Shown: positions 42,042 through 50,245 of the stretch, in pieces | How positions within the stretch are numbered: position 1 is the stretch's first letter | Layout: each line of letters opens with the position of its first letter | Assembly: GCA_047974805.1 (NCBI GenBank) | Contig: JBKECS010000035.1 | Coordinates: forward strand, 1 to 64,000 | DNA: 64,000 nucleotides | Source: JAJXUB01 sp047974805 | GTDB lineage: Bacteria > Actinomycetota > Actinomycetes > Actinomycetales > Dermatophilaceae | Direction of reading: 5' to 3' | The notes under the pieces: generated by a model | Seen by the model: the letters and a program-made list of their open reading frames with translations, nothing else | Databases searched by the model: none | Told to the model about the DNA's origin: nothing | Position numbers and translations under genes: made by a program

Positions 42042-44026
42042 CAAAGAAGTGATCCCACCTGAAAGACGATGACCGCAAGCATCCAAGCCACAGCGAGTTG
42101 AACTGCCAGGCCGAACAACGTCCAGCGCAGACCAAGCTCGTGCCGCTGGGTGGCCAAGGTCGCTACGCACGGCGTGTACGCCAGCAGGAACACCATGAAG
42201 GCGACCACGGCGACCGTCGTATGCCCGCCGGACGCCGCCGCAAAGGACTCGGTGAGCTGGTGTCCCAGCGCCCCTGACGGACCCGTTGAGGTCGGCTCTG
42301 CCAGGGCGAACGTCTGCGCCCAGGAAGAAATCACGGCTTCCTTGGCAACAAACCCGACGATGAGGGCCGACGCGAGTTGCCAAGAACCGAAGCCCGCCGG
42401 AGCGAGCACGGGGGCGACGAAGCCCGCAATCCCCGCATACAGGCTGTCGGCCACCAAGACGTGACCGAACGACCCGCTCGACCCCAGTTTGGGCATCGAC
42501 TGCATGAACCAGACCACCGTGACGGTGGCCACGATGATGCCCGAGGCAGTCCGCAAGAACCCGCGCAGCCGCAGCCACATGACCGACAGGGACAGACGGG
42601 CGGTCGGCCGCTGATATGGCGGCAGGTCAATGACCAGCGGGTCCCCGCCGAGGCTGCGCCACAAGGTCGAACGCAGCCCAAGCCCGACAAGCACGACCAA
42701 CGCGATAGAGGTGAGGTACATGGCGAAGACCACCGTCCCGGCATACCGGGGAAAAAAGGTCGTCGCCAACAGGACAAACACGGTCAGGCGGGCCGTGCAG
42801 GCGGTGAATGGAACGAGCAACGCGGTGAGGATGCGCTGTCGGGCCTGCGGGAGGATCCTGGTGGCCGAGATAGCCGGAACATTGCACCCGAACCCCACCA
42901 CGAGCGGCAGGAAGGCCCGTCCCGGCAAGCCCATCCGAGCCATGAGCCGGTCGGTCACCACTGCAGCCCGCGCCAGGTAGCCCGAGTCCTCCAAGAGCGC
43001 CAAGAGCAGAAACATCACTGCCATGAGCGGGACGAAGGTCAACAGCATGCCCACCCCGGCGATGAGGCCTTGGACGACAAACCCCTCAACCCAGGTCCCG
43101 CCCAGGCCGAGCCCGTCGAGCAGGTGTCGTGCCCCATCGGAAGCCGGACCGGCGAACAACCGATCCAGGCCGTCCTGCAGCGGCGCGGCCACGGTGGTGG
43201 TGAGTTGGAAGACCGCCCACATCACCGCCAGGAACACGATCGGTCCGAGGACCGGGGCGAGAACGACCGCATCGATCCGATCACTCCACGAGCGCCGGTC
43301 CTCACCGGTATGCCGAGCTCCGGCGGAGACCACCTGCTCGATCCAGGCAAACCGTTCGTCGGCCAGGGCGAGATCGTCGGCTTCGCCGGCCAGCCCGGAG
43401 GCAGCGGGGTCCTGCGCTCGGGCGTGCAGGTGCCCGCGCAGCTCAATCGCCTGGGTCACAGCGCGGTCGAGCTGTTCGTGCCCGCGTCGCCGACGCGGGT
43501 CAAGGACGACCACCGGCGCCCCGACCGCCTCGGCCAGAGCCGGTCCGTCCACGTGAATACCCCGACGAGCCGCAACATCGACCATGGTGACGGCGACGAC
43601 GATGGGCAGATCCGTTTCCCGGACCTGGGCGACGAGGTAGAGCGACCGAGCCAGCTGGGCCGCGCTGACCACGACGAGCACGGCGTCAGGGCGATGTTGT
43701 CCGTTCTCCCCCCGGATAACGTCCGAAGTCAGCGCCTCGTCCGGACTCATCGGGTCCAAGGAGTAGGCGCCGGGAAGATCCACCACGTTGACCGGTTCAC
43801 CGGCAAGGCGCCACGCCCCACGGCCGACACCGACGGTCGTTCCGGGCCAATTCCCCACTGTTCGACGGGCCCCGGTGAGCGCGTTGAACAGGGTGGATTT
43901 GCCGACGTTCGGGGCGCCGGCAAGGGCGATGGTCGCCGCTCCGACGGGCGCGGCCGGGGCGGCCTTTCCGTCGTGGCAGGAGGCGTCATCGGTGGAGGCG
44001 ACCCCGCCGATGTTGCTGACCGTCAT
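42038..44026 (-). CDS. feoB: Ferrous iron transporter FeoB
   Basis: The 662-residue protein pairs an N-terminal G domain with a membrane channel. G1 is GAPNVGKST at 37-45, G3 is DLPGAYSLDPMSPDE, and the helical linker spans about 190-240. The membrane core shows two Gate motifs with LLLALLEDSGYLARAA and GFGCNVPAISATRIL, including the conserved Cys, and the second half ends FVAKEAVISSWAQ. Its start overlaps the feoA stop (ATGA) and its stop overlaps feoC, so the three are coupled. Iron-dependent repression is expected from the box at 44339. Confidence 0.96.
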   Translation of the reverse strand: MTVSNIGGVASTDDASCHDGKAAPAAPVGAATIALAGAPNVGKSTLFNALTGARRTVGNWPGTTVGVGRGAWRLAGEPVNVVDLPGAYSLDPMSPDEALTSDVIRGENGQHRPDAVLVVVSAAQLARSLYLVAQVRETDLPIVVAVTMVDVAARRGIHVDGPALAEAVGAPVVVLDPRRRRGHEQLDRAVTQAIELRGHLHARAQDPAASGLAGEADDLALADERFAWIEQVVSAGARHTGEDRRSWSDRIDAVVLAPVLGPIVFLAVMWAVFQLTTTVAAPLQDGLDRLFAGPASDGARHLLDGLGLGGTWVEGFVVQGLIAGVGMLLTFVPLMAVMFLLLALLEDSGYLARAAVVTDRLMARMGLPGRAFLPLVVGFGCNVPAISATRILPQARQRILTALLVPFTACTARLTVFVLLATTFFPRYAGTVVFAMYLTSIALVVLVGLGLRSTLWRSLGGDPLVIDLPPYQRPTARLSLSVMWLRLRGFLRTASGIIVATVTVVWFMQSMPKLGSSGSFGHVLVADSLYAGIAGFVAPVLAPAGFGSWQLASALIVGFVAKEAVISSWAQTFALAEPTSTGPSGALGHQLTESFAAASGGHTTVAVVAFMVFLLAYTPCVATLATQRHELGLRWTLFGLAVQLAVAWMLAVIVFQVGSLLW

Positions 44027-44316
44027 TCCGGTTCCCGACCGTCGGTCACATCTTCTGGTTGGTCACCGGCGGGATCGTTCTCGGCCACCGCAACGGCCTC
44101 GCACTCGATAGCGCGCAGCACCTGACGCCCAAGGGCGATCCGGGTCCCGGCAACGTCGAGCACACGCCCTCCCCCGATCGTGCCCCGCAAGCACGTCACC
44201 GTCGCCCCGCGCCGCAAACCGAGCTCGGCCAACCGCCGCCGCAGATCGTCGTGGACGGACACGCCGAGCATGAGGGCGGACTCCCGCAACGGTATTCGGT
44301 CGAGGGTCGTCACCAC
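44023..44316 (-). CDS. feoA: FeoA, SH3-like partner of FeoB
   Basis: The 97-residue protein has the small SH3-like FeoA fold (RRRLAELGLRRGATVTCLRG, then RIALGRQVLRAIEC) with an acidic C-terminal extension. FeoA is required with FeoB for Fe(II) uptake. The start is GTG at 44316, directly followed by a second GTG. TATGCT ends 6 bases upstream, so the message is probably leaderless. It overlaps feoB by 4 bases. Confidence 0.93.
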   Translation of the reverse strand: MVTTLDRIPLRESALMLGVSVHDDLRRRLAELGLRRGATVTCLRGTIGGGRVLDVAGTRIALGRQVLRAIECEAVAVAENDPAGDQPEDVTDGREPE

Positions 44317-44357
44317 GAAGCGAGCATACGACGAGAAGTTAGGTTTGCCTAACGTTG
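44317..44357 (-). promoter_or_regulatory. feo promoter with DtxR/IdeR iron box
   Basis: TTAGGTTTGCCTAA (44339-44352), read on the plus strand, matches the DtxR/IdeR core TTAGGTTAGCCTAA at 13 of 14 bases; the third repeat (44353-44357) is lost. The feoA -10 box TATGCT lies at 44323-44328 on the minus strand, 6 bases from the GTG. The box covers the region where the spacer and -35 would be, so iron-loaded repressor should block feoABC. The divergent bioD-like gene starts 109 bases away and could also feel it. Confidence 0.85.
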
Positions 44358-44465
44358 CATCATGCTGGACAAAAGGGCCTTGTGGCCTGGCCAGAACGTG
44401 GGAAGATCCTAAGTATCACCGACCTGGCGCGGGGGCCACGATTCGACAAGGAGGTGGCGCACCAG

Positions 44466-45170
44466 ATGGGTGCCGATCTTGCTTTGCCCCGCGTGGTCTT
44501 TGTGACCGGGACGACCATCAGGGTCGGGAAGACGACCGCCGTGGCTGCCCTGGCTTCGATCCTTCGTCGACGCGGCCTGCAAGTCGCCGCCGTCAAGCTC
44601 ATCCAGCCTGCCTTGGAGAACGGGCGCACATCGGACCCCACCTGGGTCCGGGACATGGCTGGCGATGTCGATGCCGAGGTCTTCTACACGTTGCCGGTGG
44701 TGATGGGTCCCGCCCCTGCGGCCCGCATGCTCGGCTTGGAACTGCCCCTGGTGGCCAGCCACGCGAAACGGATCACGGCGCTGGCCGAGAGCCACGACGT
44801 CGTGCTCGTCGAGGGCTCCGGCGGCTTGCTGGTCCGGTTGGACGGTGCCGGCGGGACCATCGCCGACCTCGCCATGGTGCTGCGCTATAAGGGGATCAGC
44901 GCCGGCTTCATCGTCGTCGCCACTGTGGAGCCGGGCATGCTCAACCTCGCGGCCCTGACCGCCGAAGCGCTGGAGCAACGCGGCCTTCCGCTGCTCGGGG
45001 TCATCCTGGCCCACTGGCCGGACGCTCCGAGCATGCTGGAGGAGGCCAATCGGGCGGATGTTCCCGAGGCGGCCGGTGGGCAGCTCCTTGGCGTTCTTCC
45101 AGTCGGCATCGGCGAACTGTCACCTGCCGACTTCGCCGAGGCCGCCCGGCGTGCGCTCATGGGCGTGTGA
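44466..45170 (+). CDS. bioD: Dethiobiotin synthetase-like protein
   Basis: The 234-residue P-loop protein reads FVTGTTIRVGKTT at the nucleotide site, where BioD enzymes usually have GTDTGVGKT, so the Asp and Gly of that loop are changed. VKLIQP replaces the usual KPVQTG, and VEGSGGLLVRLD matches the VEGAGGLLVP motif closely. The C-terminus LGVLPVGIGELSP fits. The fold is surely BioD/DRTGG-like, but full dethiobiotin synthetase activity is less sure. No other bio gene is nearby. The start is ATG at 44466 with AAGGAGG 10 bases upstream; it is divergent from feoA across an iron box. Confidence 0.72.
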   Translation: MGADLALPRVVFVTGTTIRVGKTTAVAALASILRRRGLQVAAVKLIQPALENGRTSDPTWVRDMAGDVDAEVFYTLPVVMGPAPAARMLGLELPLVASHAKRITALAESHDVVLVEGSGGLLVRLDGAGGTIADLAMVLRYKGISAGFIVVATVEPGMLNLAALTAEALEQRGLPLLGVILAHWPDAPSMLEEANRADVPEAAGGQLLGVLPVGIGELSPADFAEAARRALMGV

Positions 45171-45262
45171 GGGCGCCGACCCAGACTCGTGCCTGGCACG
45201 CAGGATCGGTCAGGGAGCGAACGAACCCGTCGGGGCCGGCGTAGCAATGGGAGAATCCCGCT

Positions 45263-46678
45263 GTGCCTGATCTTGCCGACATCACCCCACCCATCGCGCT
45301 CGGGGCCCTGGACGGCCGCTACCGCGACGCCACGGCGCCACTGGTGGACTATCTCTCCGAACCGGCCCTCAATCGGGCTCGCATCCATGTGGAGATCGAG
45401 TGGCTGGTTCACCTCACCGACGCCCATGCCATCCCCGACGTCCGCGACCTGAGCGAGCCGGAGAAGCGTGCACTGCGAGCAGTCCCCCAGGCCTTCGGCG
45501 CGGCTGACATCGACGAACTCGCCCACACCGAGCGAGTGACCCAGCACGACGTCAAGGCCGTGGAGTACTACGTGAAGCAGCGGCTGTCCCAGATCGCCCC
45601 GGCGGATCACGGATTGATCGAGCTGGTCCACTTTGCCTGCACATCGGAGGACATCAACAACCTCAGCTACGCCCTCATGGTGCGCGGCGCGGTCCACAAC
45701 GTGTGGCTTCCGGCGGCAACGACGCTGGTCGAGCAGGTGAGCCAGCTGGCCCGCGACCTACGCGAGGTGCCGATGCTCTCGCATACGCATGGACAGCCGG
45801 CGACCCCGAGCACGATGGGTAAGGAGTTGGCTGTCCTGGCCCACCGGATGCAGCGGCAGGTGCGCCGGATCACCGCCGACGAATACCTCGGCAAGTTCAA
45901 CGGCGCGACCGGGACGTTCGGCGCCCATGTGGTGGCTGCTCCGGGCGCGGACTGGATCGGCATCAGCCGCTCCTTCGTCGAGGGCCTCGGCCTGACCTGG
46001 AACCCGTTGACCACCCAGATCGAGAGCCACGACTGGCAGGCGGAGCTGTATGCCGACATCGCCCGGTTCAACCGGGTCCTGCACAACCTGTGCACCGATG
46101 TCTGGACCTATATTTCGTTGGGCTATTTCGCCCAAGTGCGAGGCCAGGGCACCGTCGGCTCCAGCACGATGCCGCACAAGGTCAACCCGATTCGGTTCGA
46201 GAACGCCGAGGCCAACCTCGAGGTCGCCAACGCCCTGCTGGATGTGCTCGGCACCACCTTGGTCACCTCGCGGCTCCAGCGGGACCTGACCGACTCCTCG
46301 ATGCAACGCAACATCGGCAGCGCGTTGGGTCATTCGGTGCTGGCCATGGCCAACGTGACCCGCGGGCTGGCCGGCCTGGACGCCGTGCCGGACGCCATGG
46401 CCGCCGACCTGGACGCCAATTGGGAGGTGCTGGGCGAGCCGGTCCAGTCCACTATGCGCGCCCTCGGCGCACGAGGTGTTCCCGACATGGACGAGCCCTA
46501 TGAACGGCTCAAGGAGTTGACCCGTGGACGCCGGATCGGTCATGAGGATCTTGTTGCCTTCATCGACTCCCTCGGGCTGCCCGAAGCGGAGCAGGACCGG
46601 TTGAGGGAGCTGACCCCGGCCACCTATACCGGTCTGGCCGACCGGCTCGTCGACTACCTCGACCCCGCCTCGGACTAG
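45263..46678 (+). CDS. purB: Adenylosuccinate lyase
   Basis: The 471-residue fumarase-superfamily enzyme removes fumarate in two steps of purine synthesis, from SAICAR and from adenylosuccinate. It starts at GTG 45263. The opening PIALGALDGRYRD, the catalytic-histidine motif SHTHGQPATPSTMGKE, and the signature GSSTMPHKVNPIRFENAEA are all present. GGGAGA lies about 8 bases before the start. It is followed by a hairpin and the convergent VOC gene. Confidence 0.97.
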   Translation: MPDLADITPPIALGALDGRYRDATAPLVDYLSEPALNRARIHVEIEWLVHLTDAHAIPDVRDLSEPEKRALRAVPQAFGAADIDELAHTERVTQHDVKAVEYYVKQRLSQIAPADHGLIELVHFACTSEDINNLSYALMVRGAVHNVWLPAATTLVEQVSQLARDLREVPMLSHTHGQPATPSTMGKELAVLAHRMQRQVRRITADEYLGKFNGATGTFGAHVVAAPGADWIGISRSFVEGLGLTWNPLTTQIESHDWQAELYADIARFNRVLHNLCTDVWTYISLGYFAQVRGQGTVGSSTMPHKVNPIRFENAEANLEVANALLDVLGTTLVTSRLQRDLTDSSMQRNIGSALGHSVLAMANVTRGLAGLDAVPDAMAADLDANWEVLGEPVQSTMRALGARGVPDMDEPYERLKELTRGRRIGHEDLVAFIDSLGLPEAEQDRLRELTPATYTGLADRLVDYLDPASD

Positions 46679-46699
46679 TCGCCTGGCGCTGTGCGGGCT

Positions 46700-46729
46700 A
46701 GTCCTGGAACCCCGAGCATCCTCAGGACT
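46700..46729. terminator. Terminator-like hairpin after purB
   Basis: AGTCCTG (46700-46706) and CAGGACT (46723-46729) form a perfect 7-pair stem with a 16-base loop, 22 bases past the purB stop and 20 bases before the convergent VOC stop. Confidence 0.6.
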
Positions 46730-46748
46730 GCGTGACGGGTCATCGGGG

Positions 46749-47384
46749 CTAAATGGTGACGTAGCCGTCGGGAGTGGAGAAGGTCACCGACAACAACCCC
46801 GGCTGCCCGTGCGGAGCGACGAAGTCGAACTCGATGCTCGGCGAGATCTTGGCCTCCGGACGCCCGAGCCATTCCTTGACCCGGGCGAGGTCCCCGGCGA
46901 AGCGCAGCGTGCGGAGCCGGGTATCACTTGCCCCACCGAGGCTGGGGTGCTCGATGCCGTCGCCCCATTCGACGAAGAACGGCAACTGTGGATCAGCCTG
47001 TAGCCCCTTGATGCCCAACTGCCGCCAGGTCAGCTCGACACCGTCGGGACGGTAGCGATTGCCGGCGACTGACTTACGGCCGAGCCGGGCCTCGTGTGCG
47101 GCCATGTCGTTGACCGCGAGTACCCATCCGAGCCATCCACCACCGGACTCCGAACGAGCCCGCACGATCTGACCGAACGGCTGTTGATACGACGCCGGGT
47201 GTTCGAGCACCTCGACAACCTCGACATACCGCGAGTCCATCAGCGGCAGGATGATATTCCGGGTGCCGAAGCGGGGATGATTCCCCCCGTCGACCGGTTC
47301 GACACCGATCAACTTGCCCAGTCGGTCAGCGGTGGCCTTCGCCCCATCGTGCTCTGCGGCGTACACGACATGGTCAACTCGCAT
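46749..47384 (-). CDS. VOC/glyoxalase-like domain protein
   Basis: A 211-residue protein of the glyoxalase-like PF13468 type. The N-terminus MRVDHVVYAAEHDGAKATADRL is the first beta-alpha unit of a VOC module, with the metal-site-like His5 and GTRNIILPLMDSRYVEVVE. The second half repeats the fold. Substrate is unknown. It forms a probable minus-strand unit with the upstream methyltransferase gene, 60 bases apart. Confidence 0.82.
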   Translation of the reverse strand: MRVDHVVYAAEHDGAKATADRLGKLIGVEPVDGGNHPRFGTRNIILPLMDSRYVEVVEVLEHPASYQQPFGQIVRARSESGGGWLGWVLAVNDMAAHEARLGRKSVAGNRYRPDGVELTWRQLGIKGLQADPQLPFFVEWGDGIEHPSLGGASDTRLRTLRFAGDLARVKEWLGRPEAKISPSIEFDFVAPHGQPGLLSVTFSTPDGYVTI

Positions 47385-47444
47385 ACGGTCATCGTGGCAC
47401 AGGTTGCGGGGTGCTCTTGACCACGGGGCGGCCCGACGCCGGCC

Positions 47445-48257
47445 TCAGCAGGTGATGGTTCGTTGCCTAACGGCCTCATACGTCACGATGGCCGCACTGG
47501 TTGCAACATTGAGGGAATTCACGACGCCCGCCATGGGGATGCGGACCGCAACGGCTGCGTGGTCGAGGAACGGCCGGGTCAACCCGTCCCGCTCCGTACC
47601 GACCGCAATGGCCACGTTTCCGGTGTAGTCCACCTCGGTATGACGCACCTCGGTGACCGGAGTGGTCGCCACCAGCCGCATCCCCCGACCGGCCACCCAG
47701 GCGAGCACCTCGGCCCGCGTTCCGGTGGCCAACGGCAGCGAAAAAACGCACCCCTTGCTGGACCGGATGACGTTGGGATTTCCCCAGTCAGACACCGGGT
47801 CCGCGGCGATGACCGCGGCGACACCGGCGGCGTCCGCGGTGCGCAGGATGGCCCCAAGGTTGCCCGGCTTCTCCACCGCCTCGCAGATCAGCACGAGTGC
47901 ATCCTCCGGGACCTCCAGATCCGCCACCGCGATCCCCGGAGCGGGCAGGACGGCGAGGAAACCGTCCGGGCCCTGACGGTAGGCGACTCGTTCAAAGGCC
48001 GGGCGCGCCACCGAGAACGTCGCACTCCCCAGGGACCGGCACCGCTGCACCAGGTCCAGCTGACGCGGTGGGTCGACCATGAGGTCCGGGCAATAGAACA
48101 GGGTCATCGGGGCGATCCCAGAGGTCACTGCGAGGTCGAGCTCGTCATAACCGTCCACAACCACGGTTCCTGAGCGCTCTCGCGCCCGGCGGTTGCGAAG
48201 GTGGACGACGGCTTTGAGCCGCGGATTGGTCGGGGAGGTCAGCTGCAGGTCGGCCAT
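47445..48257 (-). CDS. SpoU/TrmH family RNA 2'-O-methyltransferase
   Basis: The 270-residue enzyme has an N-terminal substrate-binding domain (1-105, ending DGFLAVLPAP) and a knotted SPOUT domain with the three motifs: EKPGNLGAILRTADAAG, AIAVGTERDGL and IPMAGVVNSLNVATSAAI. It should methylate a ribose 2'-hydroxyl of rRNA or tRNA, as RlmB or TsnR-like proteins do. The target cannot be read from the sequence. It lies upstream of the VOC gene. Confidence 0.9.
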   Translation of the reverse strand: MADLQLTSPTNPRLKAVVHLRNRRARERSGTVVVDGYDELDLAVTSGIAPMTLFYCPDLMVDPPRQLDLVQRCRSLGSATFSVARPAFERVAYRQGPDGFLAVLPAPGIAVADLEVPEDALVLICEAVEKPGNLGAILRTADAAGVAAVIAADPVSDWGNPNVIRSSKGCVFSLPLATGTRAEVLAWVAGRGMRLVATTPVTEVRHTEVDYTGNVAIAVGTERDGLTRPFLDHAAVAVRIPMAGVVNSLNVATSAAIVTYEAVRQRTITC

Positions 48258-48326
48258 GGCCGGACCAGCATGGCAGGTCCGGCCATGAATTGGCCGACAG
48301 GGTCAGGAGCGGCGACGAACCTTGAC

Positions 48327-48339
48327 TACGATCGTCAAT
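48327..48339 (+). promoter_or_regulatory. Possible leaderless promoter of envelope gene set
   Basis: TACGAT (48327-48332) is followed by seven bases and then GTG 48340, close to the 6-7 base gap at other leaderless genes of this window. It supports GTG 48340 over the TTG at 48322. Confidence 0.4.
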
Positions 48340-49023
48340 GTGGCACGCATGTGGGGGTGGCTAACCGGTTGGGTTGCCGCGCGCCCCCTCCGTCACCTGC
48401 TGTATGCCGCCGCCGCACTCGTCCTTGTCATCAGCGCCCCGTTCGGAGGATTGGCCAAAGCATCCGGCGCAGATCAGCCAACGGACGGCATACCTTCGGT
48501 GGCGGTCGGAGCCGAAGTGGATGCCACCCCCCTCCGGATCAGCGTGACCAAGGCGGTGGTGACCGCCCAGCCAGGCGGCACCCTTCCCGAGGCCACCGGG
48601 GGCAGCACCTACCTTCTCGTCGGGGTCGAGATCTCAACCACGGACTCGGAGACCAACTTCGGGGCGGTCGACGCCCTCCGCCTGCGCGATGTCGGTCAGC
48701 TGACCTCTTCGTCGCTCAGCGACCCGACCAAGGTCGTTCCCGACGAGGAGGCCAAAGCCGGCGTGTACGTCGTCAAGGACGGCAGTCGCCTCGGTGGCCT
48801 CGGGCCGGGGTTGACCTTCAAAGCGGCGTATGTGTTCTCGCGGGCCTCCGCGAAGGATCTGCCGGAGAACATCACCGTCGTGCTGTATCGGCATACCTAC
48901 CGCGCCCACCGAGGCACCGGGCAGATGGGCTGGTTCGATCCCACCCCGGTCGCCGAAGTGACCGTGCCGCTGGCCCATCCGACGCCCCAACCCAGTTCAA
49001 CGAGTACGGCGGGCACCTCATGA
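48340..49023 (+). CDS. Unrecognised single-pass exported protein A
   Basis: I do not recognise this 227-residue protein. One hydrophobic segment (about 19-36, LLYAAAALVLVISAPFGGL) follows a basic N-terminus, so it is anchored or secreted with the rest outside. The outer part (about 50-205) alternates beta strands (ATPLRISVTKAVVTAQ, TYLLVGVEISTT, KAAYVFSRA) and ends in a Pro/Ser/Thr tail. This resembles an immunoglobulin-like DUF4352-type domain, without proof. Its stop overlaps the next start (ATGA). It is the first of three coupled genes. Confidence 0.75.
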   Translation: MARMWGWLTGWVAARPLRHLLYAAAALVLVISAPFGGLAKASGADQPTDGIPSVAVGAEVDATPLRISVTKAVVTAQPGGTLPEATGGSTYLLVGVEISTTDSETNFGAVDALRLRDVGQLTSSSLSDPTKVVPDEEAKAGVYVVKDGSRLGGLGPGLTFKAAYVFSRASAKDLPENITVVLYRHTYRAHRGTGQMGWFDPTPVAEVTVPLAHPTPQPSSTSTAGTS

Positions 49024-49625
49024 GCGCGACCGGACTGACCCGGCAACGCGTGAGCACAGGCGCGATCTGGCTCATTGCTATCGCCGCCTTGGCCGCGGGC
49101 CGCCTGGTGACCGACCACCTGCCCAATCCGGACACGCGCGCCACCGCGCCGTTCGTCGTCACGGCCGGACTCGGACAGAGCGCATCAATGCGCAGCGGCG
49201 ACCTGGCCGTCACCGAGGTCACTGCCGCCCCCACGCTCAGCACCCTTAACGGAACGCTGCAGTCCCCAGGGTTGTTCGTCCGAGTGACCTACCGCTTCAC
49301 CCCCAACAACGAATCCGGCCAACTGCTCTCCACCACCGTGTCGGCCGCCAACGGGTGGTCGTGGTCGAGCGGTATCGGGGAGCGGGTTCCGCGACGCTGC
49401 GCGACCGCCCCCCCGGGAGTGCCGGCCGAATGTGCCTTCATTGTCGAAGCCCCCGCCGACCGTCTGGTCGGCGCACATGCGGTGTTCGCGGCGAACCCCG
49501 ACAACGCCGACTATGACTCCCAGGCTGACATCGACTTGGGGATCTCCCCCGAGGACATCGCCACGTGGCGAGCCGCCACCAAAGCCATCACCCTGCCGGA
49601 ACCGACGCTCGGTGACGCCTCATGA
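49020..49625 (+). CDS. Unrecognised single-pass exported protein B
   Basis: A 201-residue protein with an N-terminal membrane helix (about 12-30) and an outer domain of beta strands: MRSGDLAVTEVTAAPTLST and GLFVRVTYRFTPNNES are close in style to protein A, so the two outer domains may be related. There are two cysteines (CATAPPGVPAEC), which may pair outside the cell. Overlapping ATGA junctions join it to the genes before and after. No function is known to me. Confidence 0.75.
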   Translation: MSATGLTRQRVSTGAIWLIAIAALAAGRLVTDHLPNPDTRATAPFVVTAGLGQSASMRSGDLAVTEVTAAPTLSTLNGTLQSPGLFVRVTYRFTPNNESGQLLSTTVSAANGWSWSSGIGERVPRRCATAPPGVPAECAFIVEAPADRLVGAHAVFAANPDNADYDSQADIDLGISPEDIATWRAATKAITLPEPTLGDAS

Positions 49626-50245
49626 CCTGGTGGCGGCGCAACCGGTGGGGGGTGATCTTGGTCCTTCCCGCGCTCGCCCTGGCCGTCATTGCCTCGGCCT
49701 ACCGGCTCCAATTGTTCTGGTGGGACTACGCGCCGCACCAAGCCACCCCCGGGCTCCTCGGGCAGCCGGTGACGTTCCGGGAACACGAGGACTCCGACCG
49801 CTACCCCTACGACCTCGACCTGACCATGACAGTCACCCAGGTCGCCCGGGTGGAGCGGCCCGAAGGGACCATCCGACCGTGGACGTGGCCGACCCCAAGC
49901 GGAGCGGGCTGGTGGCGGGTCGATCTGCACATGGTGGTCGATCCAACCACCCCGTTGGCCGGCTGCCAGCTGAGGTTGGTGGACGCCGGGGGCGCCTGGA
50001 CCTCCTACGAGAACACCTTCCCTGGGGCACAAAACACGCTGCCTTCGCTCCCGTGCGCACCCCAAGGCACGCCGGGACCGTGGTCGGCATCGCCTGCTGA
50101 CCTGGCCGAGGCCGCGAAGGAACCTCGCCCGGCCAGCTACGACGTGCCGGTGTATTTTCTGACCGCCGCCGACTTCCAGCCTCGCGAAGTGTGGCTGTGG
50201 TTCTCGACGCCCCGCTATATCGCGGTCTCGATACCCACCGGCTGA
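49622..50245 (+). CDS. Unrecognised single-pass exported protein C
   Basis: The 207-residue protein opens MTWWRRNRWGVILVLPALAL, a typical uncleaved anchor, and then shows an outer beta-rich domain (LDLTMTVTQVARVERPEG, WWRVDLHMVVDPTTPL) with two cysteines (GCQLRL and PCAPQ). Its start overlaps the stop of protein B. Its 3' end overlaps the end of the convergent polytopic gene by 31 bases. Proteins A, B and C are probably made in fixed ratio and may act together at the membrane. Confidence 0.75.
   Translation: MTWWRRNRWGVILVLPALALAVIASAYRLQLFWWDYAPHQATPGLLGQPVTFREHEDSDRYPYDLDLTMTVTQVARVERPEGTIRPWTWPTPSGAGWWRVDLHMVVDPTTPLAGCQLRLVDAGGAWTSYENTFPGAQNTLPSLPCAPQGTPGPWSASPADLAEAAKEPRPASYDVPVYFLTAADFQPREVWLWFSTPRYIAVSIPTG

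Noticed and set aside
42377..44125. 582-residue open frame antisense to feoB
   Set aside because: It is made of Arg/Gln/His/Asp-rich text without domain features, and feoB is complete on the other strand.
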